From Rhizobium sp. LC145 (GTDB lineage Bacteria > Pseudomonadota > Alphaproteobacteria > Rhizobiales > Rhizobiaceae), in NCBI RefSeq assembly GCF_001005825.1, contig NZ_LBHV01000001.1, positions 124,001 through 188,000 of the forward strand: a stretch of DNA of 64,000 nt. Reading direction: 5' to 3'. The position numbers and the translations under genes are program-made. Positions 37,837-46,428 of this stretch are shown one piece after another. Below the pieces are notes generated by a model. The model was not told where the DNA came from and searched no databases. It saw nothing but the letters and a program-made list of their open reading frames with translations. The first letter of the stretch is position 1. Each line of letters opens with the position of its first letter.

Positions 37837-38490
37837 TCAAACCTGAGCCAACAATATTTCGGCCAGAGCCTCAGGATTCAGCCGTGCTACATTATGCCCA
37901 CAGTCGAGGGCCAACGTCGACCACTCCGGCTCGTTGCTTAGGCGCTGATAAAGGTCAAGGAACGGACTTCCTTCCCATCCATGGGCGCCGACGAAGGTCT
38001 TGCGCGGCACTTCAAGCCAACGTCCGCTGAGATTGATGGATTGGAGAAACGTCCCGATCGGATGGGGCCGGCACCGCGGATCAAGATTGGGAGGCGGCGC
38101 GCAGTTCAGTCCGTCAGCCTTTGTGCCCGCGACGAACATATCCCGGAAACGAGGCGTCGTCAGTGACCAGACGGAGTCGCCGGATTCAGGCACATAGGCG
38201 TCTACATAGACCAATGCTCGGATTCGCGATGGCTCGGCGTCGGCCGCGCCGCTCACGACCATCCCGCCGTAGGACTGTCCAACGAGGACGAGGTCGCCGC
38301 GATGCGACCTCACAACATCAACGACCTCGCCTATGTGAGTTTCAAGATTGGCCGTCGGGGCGGGAGCATCGCCGAGCCCCGAGAGAGTGATCGGCAAGGC
38401 CTTGTGCCCGTGCGCAGTGAGTATATCTGCTACCTTCTGGTAGACCCAGCCGCCCTGCCAGCCTCCGGGAATCAGGATGAAAGTGGCCAT
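37837..38490 (-). CDS. Alpha/beta hydrolase (esterase/hydroxynitrile lyase-like)
   Basis: A 217-residue hydrolase with the oxyanion segment ILIPGGWQGGWVYQKV, nucleophile elbow LVGQSYGGMV, the lid-side ALVYVDAYVPESGDSVWSL and a C-terminal His in CGHNVARLNPEAL. This resembles the plant-type esterase/lyase branch (salicylic-acid-binding-protein-2 like). ATG 38490 follows AGGGGTGAATAAT; a GTG three codons earlier is the alternative. Part of the accessory patch next to tRNA-Ser. Confidence 0.82.
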   Translation of the reverse strand: MATFILIPGGWQGGWVYQKVADILTAHGHKALPITLSGLGDAPAPTANLETHIGEVVDVVRSHRGDLVLVGQSYGGMVVSGAADAEPSRIRALVYVDAYVPESGDSVWSLTTPRFRDMFVAGTKADGLNCAPPPNLDPRCRPHPIGTFLQSINLSGRWLEVPRKTFVGAHGWEGSPFLDLYQRLSNEPEWSTLALDCGHNVARLNPEALAEILLAQV

Positions 38491-38694
38491 ATTATTCACC
38501 CCTGACTTCGGGGTTTGCCGAGCTTCGGCACGTCTTTGGCCGAAATCAAGGTCGCTGTGCCCGGCTGACTGCGCTGGTTGAAGTCGTATGACCGTGCTGA
38601 GTGCCTGTAAAGGGTCGAATCTCGGTGCGGCGGAACTTGCATTGGCCGAGGCTGTTAGATTCCTTCAGTGAGTGCTCTCCACTGGAGGTTTGCC

Positions 38695-39303
38695 ATGCTT
38701 ATCGAGCATCAGAGCAAGCGGCCGGACATAGATCCCTCCGCCTACGTGGCCCCGACAGCCGTGATCTGCGGCGATGTGACGATCGGTCCACGCACGCATG
38801 TCGCGTTCGGTGCGGTCATTGAGGCGCATGGCGCGCCGGTGCGGATTGGTGCCCAGTGCGTGATCCGCGAGAACCTCAATATCCGGAGCACCAGCCGGAA
38901 CGCCGTCGAGATCGGCGACTATGTCCTGATTGGCCCGCACTCTTCGCTCAAAGGCTGCCTCGTTGAAGACGAGTGCTTTCTGGCGACGGGCGTTAGAATC
39001 TATCAAGGCGCGGTCGTTGGCCGGCGCACAGAGGTTCGCATCGATGGTGTGGTCCATGTGCGCAGCGTCCTGCCGCCGAATTCGCTTGTACCTATCAAAT
39101 GGGTTGCAGTCGGCGATCCCGCCAAGCTGTTCCCGCCCGACAAGCACAAGGACGTCGACGCGATCCTCGCCAGGATGAACTTTGCAGATCAAGTCTACGG
39201 GCTGGAGCGCCGGTCCGGCAGTGGAGTCGACATGGACATGAAAGAACTCACCCGACGTGTCACCAGCGAGCTCACCGACCATCGCGACGATCGGGAGCTG
39301 TAG
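38695..39303 (+). CDS. Left-handed beta-helix (hexapeptide repeat) protein
   Basis: A 202-residue protein whose first 150 residues are hexapeptide repeats (YVAPTAVICGDVTIG, VEIGDYVLIGPHSSLKGC, FLATGVRIYQGAVVG). The outline matches gamma-carbonic anhydrases, but the three Zn histidines appear lost: the expected positions read NIRSTS and IGPHSSLKGC instead of ...H, IGH and HGC. It is therefore more likely a transferase-like or structural homologue. The C-terminus is helical and charged. Start ATG 38695. Confidence 0.75.
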   Translation: MLIEHQSKRPDIDPSAYVAPTAVICGDVTIGPRTHVAFGAVIEAHGAPVRIGAQCVIRENLNIRSTSRNAVEIGDYVLIGPHSSLKGCLVEDECFLATGVRIYQGAVVGRRTEVRIDGVVHVRSVLPPNSLVPIKWVAVGDPAKLFPPDKHKDVDAILARMNFADQVYGLERRSGSGVDMDMKELTRRVTSELTDHRDDREL

Positions 39304-39344
39304 CGGTGCAGCCGCCACAATAATCGTGCACGAAAGGCGCGGCC

Positions 39345-39555
39345 ATGCCTGAGCTCCGGTACGTCGAAGTGAACGGCGTCCGCATTGCTTATGACGATTT
39401 CGGCGAAGGTCCAGCCCGACGCGGGTCATCTGCCTCCCCTTGAGAACCCTGCGGCGGTCATTTCCAGGCTTCGTGTCTTTCTCGATGGGCTCAGGTGCAA
39501 CACCCCGGGTCAACTCGCATTCGCCCAAAGCAGAGAGAGTAGAGCAAGGCTTTAG
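39345..39555 (+). pseudogene. Alpha/beta hydrolase remnant with internal deletion
   Basis: ATG 39345 opens a typical hydrolase N-terminus (MPELRYVEVNGVRIAYDDFG EG) that after about 27 residues runs into a stop at 39443. In another frame from 39418 the sequence DAGHLPPLENPAAVISRLRV reads as the His-containing C-terminus of the same fold and stops at 39555. About 200 residues of the middle are missing, so the gene is a deletion derivative. Confidence 0.72.
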
Positions 39556-39563
39556 AGACTGTC

Positions 39564-40499
39564 ATGGAGAACAAAAAATCGCTCGATGCGGCGGACACGG
39601 CCACTCTAGAAAACGCTGCGCAGCTCGCGTTGACGGCCTTCTGTTGGTGGCGCGCCGATCTCCCGCGCGAAATTTGCGAGGACTATTGGCGCGACGTGCA
39701 CGGGATCATGTTTGCCCGCGCTCCGGGCCTGTGGCAGTACCGACAGCTTCGCCTTGCACCCAATCGTCCCGATCTTGGATTGTCGGTCGAGGGCATCTCG
39801 ATCAACGCGCCGGCCGCCGCGCAGCCTCAGGGCATGCCGCACGCGCTCTTCCTGTCCGAGGCACACCTCAAGGCGTTCGCAAGCAGCCCGCTCCCAAAGG
39901 AGTACATTCCGAACGATGCAAAGAACTTCATCGGCCGTATCGGCGCCTTGCCGTCACCCGGCGGCCGCACGCTCGTTGACCGTATCAATGATCCGGCCAT
40001 GCAGGGCGCTCCCTTGGCGCCGACCTTCGTCCTCTGCTTCGTTCCGAGGGCGGGAGCCCCGTCGGTCGAAATCATCCATCGCTACCTAGCCGAGCAGGTC
40101 GCACGCTCGTGGAGCGGGCATCCTGGCGTGCTGCGTTTGCGCGTCGAGCCACTTCCCCCTTACGAGCAGTCGGCAATGGCCTCGCCCAGCGTGCCGCATC
40201 AATGGCCTACCGGCGAGACTTACCTCGGCTGGATGGAACTGGCGGTGAGCCGCGAAGGCATAGTCGGCGATCTTTTAGCGGGCGCAACCGGACTGGCCGA
40301 ACACGTCGGGATCGTCCACGCCTATCCGGTCCGGGAGATCTACACGATCATTTCGGCGGGACGGCCGACGGACGTCGGCCTGCGCGGCTATGCGGCGGCG
40401 CGGACGATCATCGCCGCGGGCGCCGACAATCAGCGCAGCGAGTCCCTCCTGGAGATACTTTTCGGTGATGCTATTCGTGGACGGGATCAGCCCATGTGA
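39564..40499 (+). CDS. EthD-like dimeric alpha/beta-barrel domain protein
   Basis: A 311-residue protein with two similar halves; the N-terminal half carries EICEDYWRDVHGIMFARAPG, the EthD signature of small dimeric alpha/beta barrel proteins, and the second half repeats the pattern weakly (IHRYLAEQVARSWSGHPGVL). EthD proteins accompany degradation of ethers or polyketide cyclisation. It follows the broken hydrolase by 8 bp; the pair may once have formed a small catabolic unit. Function not determined. Confidence 0.65.
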   Translation: MENKKSLDAADTATLENAAQLALTAFCWWRADLPREICEDYWRDVHGIMFARAPGLWQYRQLRLAPNRPDLGLSVEGISINAPAAAQPQGMPHALFLSEAHLKAFASSPLPKEYIPNDAKNFIGRIGALPSPGGRTLVDRINDPAMQGAPLAPTFVLCFVPRAGAPSVEIIHRYLAEQVARSWSGHPGVLRLRVEPLPPYEQSAMASPSVPHQWPTGETYLGWMELAVSREGIVGDLLAGATGLAEHVGIVHAYPVREIYTIISAGRPTDVGLRGYAAARTIIAAGADNQRSESLLEILFGDAIRGRDQPM

Positions 40500-40578
40500 C
40501 GAATCTAAAACGTCAAGTTCACCACTGGTGCCCGTGCGGTAATCGGCGATGATTTGATAGGGATCTCGCGGAATATCG

Positions 40579-40598
40579 CCCAATCGGCGGCGATTGGG
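40579..40598. other. Hairpin between EthD-like gene and tRNA-Ser
   Basis: Perfect 8-bp stem CCCAATCG / CGATTGGG with GCGG loop. No T run on either strand. It could help end transcription of the tRNA (minus strand) or of the EthD-like gene. Confidence 0.4.
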
Positions 40599-40619
40599 GT
40601 GCCCAGAGGCGGGTTGAAA

Positions 40620-40709
40620 TGGCGGATGGGGTGGGATTCGAACCCACGGTAGGCTCTCACCTACGCCGGTTTTCAAGACCGGTGCCTTAAACCGCTCGGC
40701 CACCCATCC
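40620..40709 (-). tRNA. tRNA-Ser (anticodon UGA)
   Basis: Read on the minus strand: acceptor GGATGGG pairs with CCCATCC, D arm GCCGAGCGG, anticodon loop CTTGAAA gives UGA (Ser), long variable arm GTAGG...CCTAC of class II tRNA, T arm GTGGG-TTCGAAT-CCCAC, discriminator G and an encoded CCA at 40622-40620. Its 3' end faces the accessory patch at 37.2-40.5 kb. Confidence 0.97.
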
Positions 40710-41043
40710 GCATGAGTCTTTTCAACTGGTTCTTCCAAGTGGCTGAGATGCTTAGAAATCCGTCACCGGATATCTCATTATTCGGCGTTTCCGGCCGATT
40801 TGCCACCCATTCACTCAGGGGCTGGCTTTTAAGCAGCTTTGATCGCAGCGTCAACTTGCTCTGCGGTGTTCGCGTATCCCGGTGATTGCCATCCGCGGGA
40901 TCCGGTTGGTGCGAGAATGGTGGAGGTGATGGAAGCGGAGCCGGGTAGGGCCGTCACTCGCCGCGCCGTCGCACACACGCCTCCGGATATGTTCGCATAT
41001 ATCCGGAGGGCGGTTCTTTTGCGCGGCCTTCGTTCGATGTGCG
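40710..41043. other. Intergenic region with a strong hairpin
   Basis: No gene is supported in these 334 bp. The only clear structure is the inverted repeat at 40980-41009. The upstream part should contain the promoter of tRNA-Ser (minus strand). A short frame at 40839-41054 lacks codon bias and homology clues. Confidence 0.5.
40980..41009. terminator. 11-bp hairpin, possible terminator
   Basis: CCTCCGGATAT / ATATCCGGAGG, perfect, with an 8-base loop. A TTCTTTT follows on the plus strand after 6 bases, but the gene that needs terminating here (DUF1236 protein, ending at 41044) is on the minus strand. Orientation is therefore uncertain. Confidence 0.5.
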
Positions 41044-41787
41044 TTACGCGATAATGTAGACGATCTTGTGGGTCGAAGGCTCGACGATGACGATCCTACC
41101 GTCCGGAAGGACGAAATAGACGTAGTTTCGGTAGGCCGGCACCAGTTCGATGATGCGAGGCGGCAGCGGGTGCAGCGTCACGGTTTCGGGGATGGCAACC
41201 CCAACGTCGATATCGAAATCCACCGATACCGGCTCGGTATCACTCTCCACAATGACGTTGCGTATCTCGGTCTTCTGCTCCGTGGTAATTTCCACGCTTC
41301 CGCTTGTATCGGTAGAAGTGGAGCCGGAGCTGGTCTGCCCCGATTGGGATGAAGATCCGGTCGTGCCTTGCTGGCTGTCCCGCGTCGAGTCTGTCGAAGG
41401 TTGCTGGCCGGTCGTGCCGGTCGAACCCGCACCCGAACCGGAGCCGGAGGTCGAACCACCGCCGCTGCCCGTCGTCGATCCAGGTTGCTGCTGGTCCTGG
41501 GTGGATTGAGTGTTGTCGCTCCCACCGGACTGGGGCATGCCTGTCTGGGGCGTTGTGGACTGGGGCGTAGTGGATTGATCCTGTGCGCTGCCGCCCGTTT
41601 GACCCTGCGGCTGCGGTGCGGCTGGAGCGTCCTGCGATGTCCCGCTCTGTCCCTGTCTCGGAAGAACCGTCGTTCCCGTGCCGCCTTGTTGGCCACCGGA
41701 AGACGCGCCCTGCGCCAAGGCCGGAGGGGTTGAAAGCGCCGAGCCGGCAAGCAGCAGAGCGGCAAAGGCAGTGTTCGCGATTTTCAT
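41044..41787 (-). CDS. DUF1236 domain protein with low-complexity linker
   Basis: A 247-residue exported protein. Signal peptide AALLLAGSALSTPPALAQ; residues 30-165 are a Gly/Ser/Thr/Gln-rich low-complexity region; the last 80 contain DUF1236 (VDFDIDVGVAIPETVTLHPL, then NYVYFVLPDGRIVIVEPSTH). DUF1236 proteins are periplasmic or surface and are typical of Rhizobiales; function unknown. GAGGAGAAATGAA precedes ATG 41787. Confidence 0.85.
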   Translation of the reverse strand: MKIANTAFAALLLAGSALSTPPALAQGASSGGQQGGTGTTVLPRQGQSGTSQDAPAAPQPQGQTGGSAQDQSTTPQSTTPQTGMPQSGGSDNTQSTQDQQQPGSTTGSGGGSTSGSGSGAGSTGTTGQQPSTDSTRDSQQGTTGSSSQSGQTSSGSTSTDTSGSVEITTEQKTEIRNVIVESDTEPVSVDFDIDVGVAIPETVTLHPLPPRIIELVPAYRNYVYFVLPDGRIVIVEPSTHKIVYIIA

Positions 41788-42274
41788 TTCATTTCTCCTC
41801 GATGTTTCCAAAACGTTCGCGACTTGCCAGCCGCAAACCTGAGTTTGGAACATTGCCTGCCGATTACTGTTCCCGCCCGGGCACCTTGTGACGGGCTTCT
41901 GGGACCTATGCTTTTTGCTGTTGAGACCTTGGTCGCAAGCGCGGCATGCGAAGGTCCCTGGCGGGAGAATATCTGCCCTCAAGATCGCCAGGAGACTGAG
42001 TGGAGTTGGAGTTTTTACGCAGCTCTCAGGTGTCTGGCTGCAATATTTGGTTAACCATAATCCATTGAATTCTAATTATATCTGTGGATTTTAATCGCAT
42101 TTTTGCCACGTTCCGAGCAAAAGTCAGGCTTGCTGTCCCGCGCGTGACGAACACTGTCGCCTGTTGAGACAATGGTGCGGGAAAGCGGTTCCTGCAGCGG
42201 AAATTGATCGCCAGGTCTGTCGCTTTCACGGGGCGGGTGCGGCAGGGTGGCAAGAAAATGGACGGGGTTCGGGT
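41788..42274. other. AT-rich intergenic between DUF1236 gene and rlpA
   Basis: Divergent promoter region of nearly 490 bp. The middle (about 42040-42105) is distinctly AT-rich with GGTTAACC and several TpA steps, unlike surrounding DNA, and is a likely binding place for a global regulator such as MucR or an H-NS-like protein; this is inference. No gene or RNA is recognised. Confidence 0.4.
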
Positions 42275-43303
42275 TTGAGTGGCGGCAAGCTTTCGCTCGC
42301 AGCGAGATGGCTGGGAATATCGATGATCTGCGTCGGGATGGCTTCCTGTGCCACCACCGAGGCGCCGAAGAAGAAATCCCGCAGCAAGGAATATTTTTCC
42401 GAGAAGGAATACGGCGTCAAGGCGAGCCCTCGGGTCGTTTCCGATGGCAAGCCGGTGCCGAAAGGCGGCGGCCGCTTCATGGTCGGTAAACCCTATCAGG
42501 TAAAGGGAAAGACCTATGTCCCGCAGGAAGACGCGAACTATAACAAGAGCGGGCTCGCTTCCTGGTACGGTTCGGCGTTCCACGGTCGCCTGACTGCAAA
42601 CGGCGAAGTCTATGACAGCTCGCATCTGTCGGCCGCGCATCCGACCTTTCCCCTGCCGAGCTATGCGCGGGTGACCAATCTGGAAAACGGCACGTCCGTC
42701 GTCGTCCGCGTCAACGATCGCGGCCCCTATCATCCCGGCCGGATCATCGACGTTTCCGACAAGACCGCAGAACTGCTGGACATGAAACGCACCGGCACCG
42801 CCAAGGTGAACGTGCAATATGTGGGGCGCGCCCGGATGGACGGCCGCGATATGCCGTTCCTGATGGCTTCCTATATCCGCAAGGGCGACCGCTTCCCGTC
42901 GGTCAATCCGGAAGGCCAGATCGCATCAGGCGTCATGGTCGCTTCCAACGCTCCGCTCGGCGATCAGTTGCAGAGCTACGGATCGGCGGTTCCCACGCCG
43001 ATCGCAATGAACGGGTCGACGCCCAGCGGACCGGCGCCTGCCTCCGCTCCGGCTTCCGCCCATGCGTTCCAGGCTTTCGAGCAATTCGCGTCCCTGCCGG
43101 AACTCGGCCCCATGCCGGTCCAGCGGCCGCTCGAGCACATCCTGCAGCTTCCTTCCGGCAGCGCGGCTTCCGCCTATATCGCCGAGCCGGTCCGGACCGT
43201 GGACATCGCTTTCGATGCGGTGACGGTCCGCAATGACGGCCTGACGGAACAGTCCATTCTCTCCCATGCCGCCCGGCAGAAGGCGCATAATCCCCGACGT
43301 TGA
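42275..43303 (+). CDS. RlpA family septal ring lytic transglycosylase lipoprotein
   Basis: Outer-membrane lipoprotein that cuts glycan strands lacking stem peptides. 342 residues from the TTG at 42275; a lipobox-like GMASC ends the signal. The double-psi beta-barrel shows SGLASWYGSAFHGRLTANGE, VRVNDRGPYHPGRIIDVSDK with the catalytic Asp, and KVNVQYVGRA. The C-terminal 120 residues are Ala/Pro-rich without a SPOR domain. An ATG at 42164 is also in frame but would leave 40 residues before the signal. Upstream of the carboxypeptidase gene by 61 bp. Confidence 0.85.
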   Translation: MSGGKLSLAARWLGISMICVGMASCATTEAPKKKSRSKEYFSEKEYGVKASPRVVSDGKPVPKGGGRFMVGKPYQVKGKTYVPQEDANYNKSGLASWYGSAFHGRLTANGEVYDSSHLSAAHPTFPLPSYARVTNLENGTSVVVRVNDRGPYHPGRIIDVSDKTAELLDMKRTGTAKVNVQYVGRARMDGRDMPFLMASYIRKGDRFPSVNPEGQIASGVMVASNAPLGDQLQSYGSAVPTPIAMNGSTPSGPAPASAPASAHAFQAFEQFASLPELGPMPVQRPLEHILQLPSGSAASAYIAEPVRTVDIAFDAVTVRNDGLTEQSILSHAARQKAHNPRR

Positions 43304-43364
43304 ACGAAGGGCGACGGTTGCCGGTTCCGGTGACCGCTGTTACCGATAGAACGAACGTTGACGG

Positions 43365-44543
43365 ATGACCATGCGATACCGGCTGCTTTGCCTTTGCCTG
43401 ACGATGATCCTGCAGGCGCTTTGCCTGACGGTCGTTGCGCGCGCCCAGGAAGCGCCGGCGCTTGCCTTTCCGACGAAGGCCAAGCAGGTCTACATGGTGG
43501 AAGCCAAGACCGGCACCGTGCTTCTCGCCTCCAACGAGAACCAGTCCTTTGCGGCGGCCTCGCTTGCCAAGCTGATGACCATGGAGGTCGTTTTCGACGC
43601 CCTCAAGCGGGGAGATGTCACGCCCGATACGCTGTTTCCGGTCAGCGAACATGCCTGGCGCAGCGGTGGCGCGCCCTCCGGCACCACCACGATGTTCGCG
43701 GCGCTCAAATCGCAGATACGCGTCGACGATCTGATCAAGGGCGTCATCGTCCAGAACGCCAATGACGGCTGCATCATCCTGGCGGAAGGGCTCTCGGGCT
43801 CGGAAGGCGAATTTGCCGCGCGCATGACGGCGCGGGCGAAAGATCTCGGCCTTTCGCGGTCGGTTTTCGGCAATTCGACGGGCCTGCCGGGTGCAGAGAG
43901 CAGGACGACCGCGCGCGATCTCGTGGAACTCGCCCGCCATACCTATCGCAACCACCCGGAATTCTACCCGATCTACTCGCAGCCTGATTTCGAATGGAAC
44001 AAGATCTTCCAGCGCAACAAGAACCCGCTCCTGTCGCTGAACATGGGCATAGACGGGCTGGGGGCGGGGTTTGCGGAAGGATCGGGCTTTGCCTTCGTCG
44101 CCTCGGCTGAACGCGACGGTACGCGGCTTTTCCTCGCGATGGGTGGGCTTGCAAGCGACAAGGAACGCCTCGATGAGGCGAGGCGGGTGCTGGAATGGGG
44201 GCTCTCCTCGTTCGAGACCAAAGTGCTCTTCAAGCGTGGCGAGGTCGTCGGCCAGGCGAGCGTTTACGGCGGCTCCGCGCGCCATGTCGATCTTGTCGCG
44301 ACGGAGCCGGTCGACATCTATCTGGCAACCAAGAACCCGGAGCGGCTGACGGGGCGGATCGTCTATCGCTGGCCGCTGCGCGCACCCGTGGCGGAAGGGC
44401 AGGAGGTGGGGACCCTTCGGATATTCTCCGGCGACAAGCTGGTGCGGGAGGTGCCGCTCGTGACTGCCTCGACAGTGGCGACGGGAAGCCTCGCCTCACG
44501 CGCGACGGATGCGCTCCTGGAGCTGATGTTCTTCTGGCTTTGA
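43365..44543 (+). CDS. D-alanyl-D-alanine carboxypeptidase family protein, altered motifs
   Basis: A 392-residue exported protein of the DacA/DacC low-molecular-weight penicillin-binding family. Signal peptide at the N-terminus; SxxK is present (Ser66-Lys69 in ASLAKLM). The second motif, normally SxN, reads Asn131-Ala-Asn133 (VIVQNAND), and the KTG motif reads Gly233-Ala-Gly235 (DGLGAGFAEGSGF). The KTG change should weaken substrate binding. The C-terminal beta domain and membrane anchor helix (ALLELMFFWL) are kept. May be a low-activity or structural PBP. Confidence 0.85.
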   Translation: MTMRYRLLCLCLTMILQALCLTVVARAQEAPALAFPTKAKQVYMVEAKTGTVLLASNENQSFAAASLAKLMTMEVVFDALKRGDVTPDTLFPVSEHAWRSGGAPSGTTTMFAALKSQIRVDDLIKGVIVQNANDGCIILAEGLSGSEGEFAARMTARAKDLGLSRSVFGNSTGLPGAESRTTARDLVELARHTYRNHPEFYPIYSQPDFEWNKIFQRNKNPLLSLNMGIDGLGAGFAEGSGFAFVASAERDGTRLFLAMGGLASDKERLDEARRVLEWGLSSFETKVLFKRGEVVGQASVYGGSARHVDLVATEPVDIYLATKNPERLTGRIVYRWPLRAPVAEGQEVGTLRIFSGDKLVREVPLVTASTVATGSLASRATDALLELMFFWL

Positions 44544-44618
44544 AAAGGTTTCCGTTTCGCATGTGCGGCAACATGCGTTAAACAGAGCCAATATTCGAAT
44601 GAGGAAGCGTGGAAGAGC

Positions 44619-45296
44619 GTGTCGAGGCAATCCGGATTGTTCGTGACTTTCGAAGGCGGGGAGGGGGCCGGTAAATCCACCCAGATTCGCCGGTTGGCCG
44701 ATTCGTTGCGCCGACGCGGTCACGACGTGCTGGTGACCCGTGAGCCGGGCGGTTCGCCGGGTGCCGAAGCGGTGCGCCATGTCCTGCTTTCGGGTGCCGC
44801 GGAAGAATTCGGCGTGCGCATGGAAGCGATCCTCTTTGCCGCCGCCCGCAACGATCATGTGGAGGAAGTGATCCGTCCGGCGCTCGAAAGCGGCGCAGTC
44901 GTGCTTTGCGACCGCTTCATGGATTCCTCGCGGGTCTACCAGGGCGTTACCGGCAATCTGGAGGCAGAGTTCATCGAAACGCTGCAGCGGATCGCAGTCA
45001 ACGGCGTGGTGCCGGACTGCACGGTGATCCTCGACCTGCCGGCGGAAAAGGGGCTTGGCCGCGCGCGCAAGCGGGGCGCCGACAATGCGCCCGACCGGTT
45101 CGAGCGCGAGGAAATCGAAACCCACGAGAAGCGCCGGGAAGCCTATCTGGAGATCGCCGCGGCGGAGCCCGAGCGCTGCCACGTGGTGGATGCGGACCGG
45201 GCCGAGGACGAGATCGCCGGCGAGATATTCGCAATCGTCGAGCCGCTCGCGCGCGAACTGAGCTTCGGGCACCCGAATACGGAAACGGTCGGATGA
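44619..45296 (+). CDS. tmk: Thymidylate kinase
   Basis: Phosphorylates dTMP. 225 residues from a GTG start. P-loop GGEGAGKST, the DR motif [13 protein letters not shown] and the LID region are standard. The stop overlaps the holB start (ATGA), and the two are translationally coupled in many proteobacteria. Confidence 0.96.
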   Translation: MSRQSGLFVTFEGGEGAGKSTQIRRLADSLRRRGHDVLVTREPGGSPGAEAVRHVLLSGAAEEFGVRMEAILFAAARNDHVEEVIRPALESGAVVLCDRFMDSSRVYQGVTGNLEAEFIETLQRIAVNGVVPDCTVILDLPAEKGLGRARKRGADNAPDRFEREEIETHEKRREAYLEIAAAEPERCHVVDADRAEDEIAGEIFAIVEPLARELSFGHPNTETVG

Positions 45297-46321
45297 GCGA
45301 AGAGAACCCCCATGTGCTCGACGGCGCGATGCCGCCGGCGCGCAATCCGAACCTGTTCGGGCACAAGGCGGCCGAGGATTTCCTGGCTCGCAGCTATCGT
45401 TCCGGCAAGGGCCATCACGCCATCCTGATCGAGGGGCCGGAAGGCATCGGCAAGGCGACGCTTGCATTTCGTTTCGCCAATCACGTTCTTTCCCATCCGG
45501 ACCCTGCGACGGCGCCGGAACAGCTCGCCGCACCGGACCTTGGTTCATCCGTCAGCCGGCAGATCGCCTCCGGCGCCTCGCATAATCTTCTGCACCTGGC
45601 GCGGCCGGTCGACGAGAAGACCGGCAAGGCGAAGACCGCGATCACCGTGGACGAGGTGCGGCGCGCGGGGCACTTCTTTTCGCAGACCTCTGGCACGGGC
45701 AATTGGCGGATCGTCATCATCGACCCCGCCGACGATCTCAACCGCAATGCCGCCAACGCCATCCTGAAAATACTCGAGGAACCGCCGCGCCGCGCGCTCT
45801 TTCTGGTGCTCTCGCATGCGCCCGGCAAGCTGCTGCCCACCATTCGTTCCCGTTGCCAGCCGCTGAAGCTGTCACCGCTCGGAGACGATGACCTTATGCG
45901 GGCGCTAGGCGCGCTGGGGCTCCGTCTCGACGGCGGAAAGACGGAAGAAACGATCCGCGCCATGTCGAAGGGCAGCGTCGCCCGCGCATTGAAGCTCATG
46001 AACTATGGCGGAGCCGATATCATCGCCGCCTTCGACGAGGTGATGGTCGCCGACGGGCCGGCCGCGCGCAAGAACATGCACAGGCTGGCGGACGTGCTGT
46101 CGGCCAAGGACAGCGACGTGATCTTCGGCTTCTTCCTGGAGCATCTCGGCGACCATCTGATGGAAAGGGCGCGGCAGGCGGCGTTGAGCGGCAATCTGCA
46201 GGGGGCGGAACGGCAGGCAAAGCTCGTCAGCGACATCACCGAACAGATCACGGTGGCGCAGGCCTATAATCTCGACCGCAAGCAGACCATCCTTTCCATC
46301 CTGGAGGCGGCCAGGGCATAG
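45293..46321 (+). CDS. holB: DNA polymerase III subunit delta prime
   Basis: Clamp-loader subunit, 342 residues. AAA+ P-loop region [12 protein letters not shown], the sensor region [19 protein letters not shown] and [11 protein letters not shown] match HolB. The start ATG 45293 overlaps the tmk stop. metG follows 107 bp downstream. Confidence 0.94.
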   Translation: MSEENPHVLDGAMPPARNPNLFGHKAAEDFLARSYRSGKGHHAILIEGPEGIGKATLAFRFANHVLSHPDPATAPEQLAAPDLGSSVSRQIASGASHNLLHLARPVDEKTGKAKTAITVDEVRRAGHFFSQTSGTGNWRIVIIDPADDLNRNAANAILKILEEPPRRALFLVLSHAPGKLLPTIRSRCQPLKLSPLGDDDLMRALGALGLRLDGGKTEETIRAMSKGSVARALKLMNYGGADIIAAFDEVMVADGPAARKNMHRLADVLSAKDSDVIFGFFLEHLGDHLMERARQAALSGNLQGAERQAKLVSDITEQITVAQAYNLDRKQTILSILEAARA

Positions 46322-46428
46322 CCGACGAGGGCAGGGGACGGAACAAGGCGCGGAACTTTGGGTTTCGTTCCCGCCAAACATGCGCTAAGAGCGGCATGAA
46401 TTTCCTTCCATGTGCCCGAGTGCCGTCC

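Noticed and set aside
37796..37940. Short plus-strand frame starting after GGGGGAAC at 37796
   Set aside because: It runs antisense into the esterase gene, is 47 codons long and has no supporting feature beyond a G-rich upstream stretch.
38695..39303. Calling this a carbonic anhydrase
   Set aside because: The three zinc histidines expected in gamma-class enzymes are not in place.
40839..41054. Open frame of 71 codons after tRNA-Ser
   Set aside because: It includes the hairpin at 40980-41009, overlaps the end of the DUF1236 gene and shows no codon bias.
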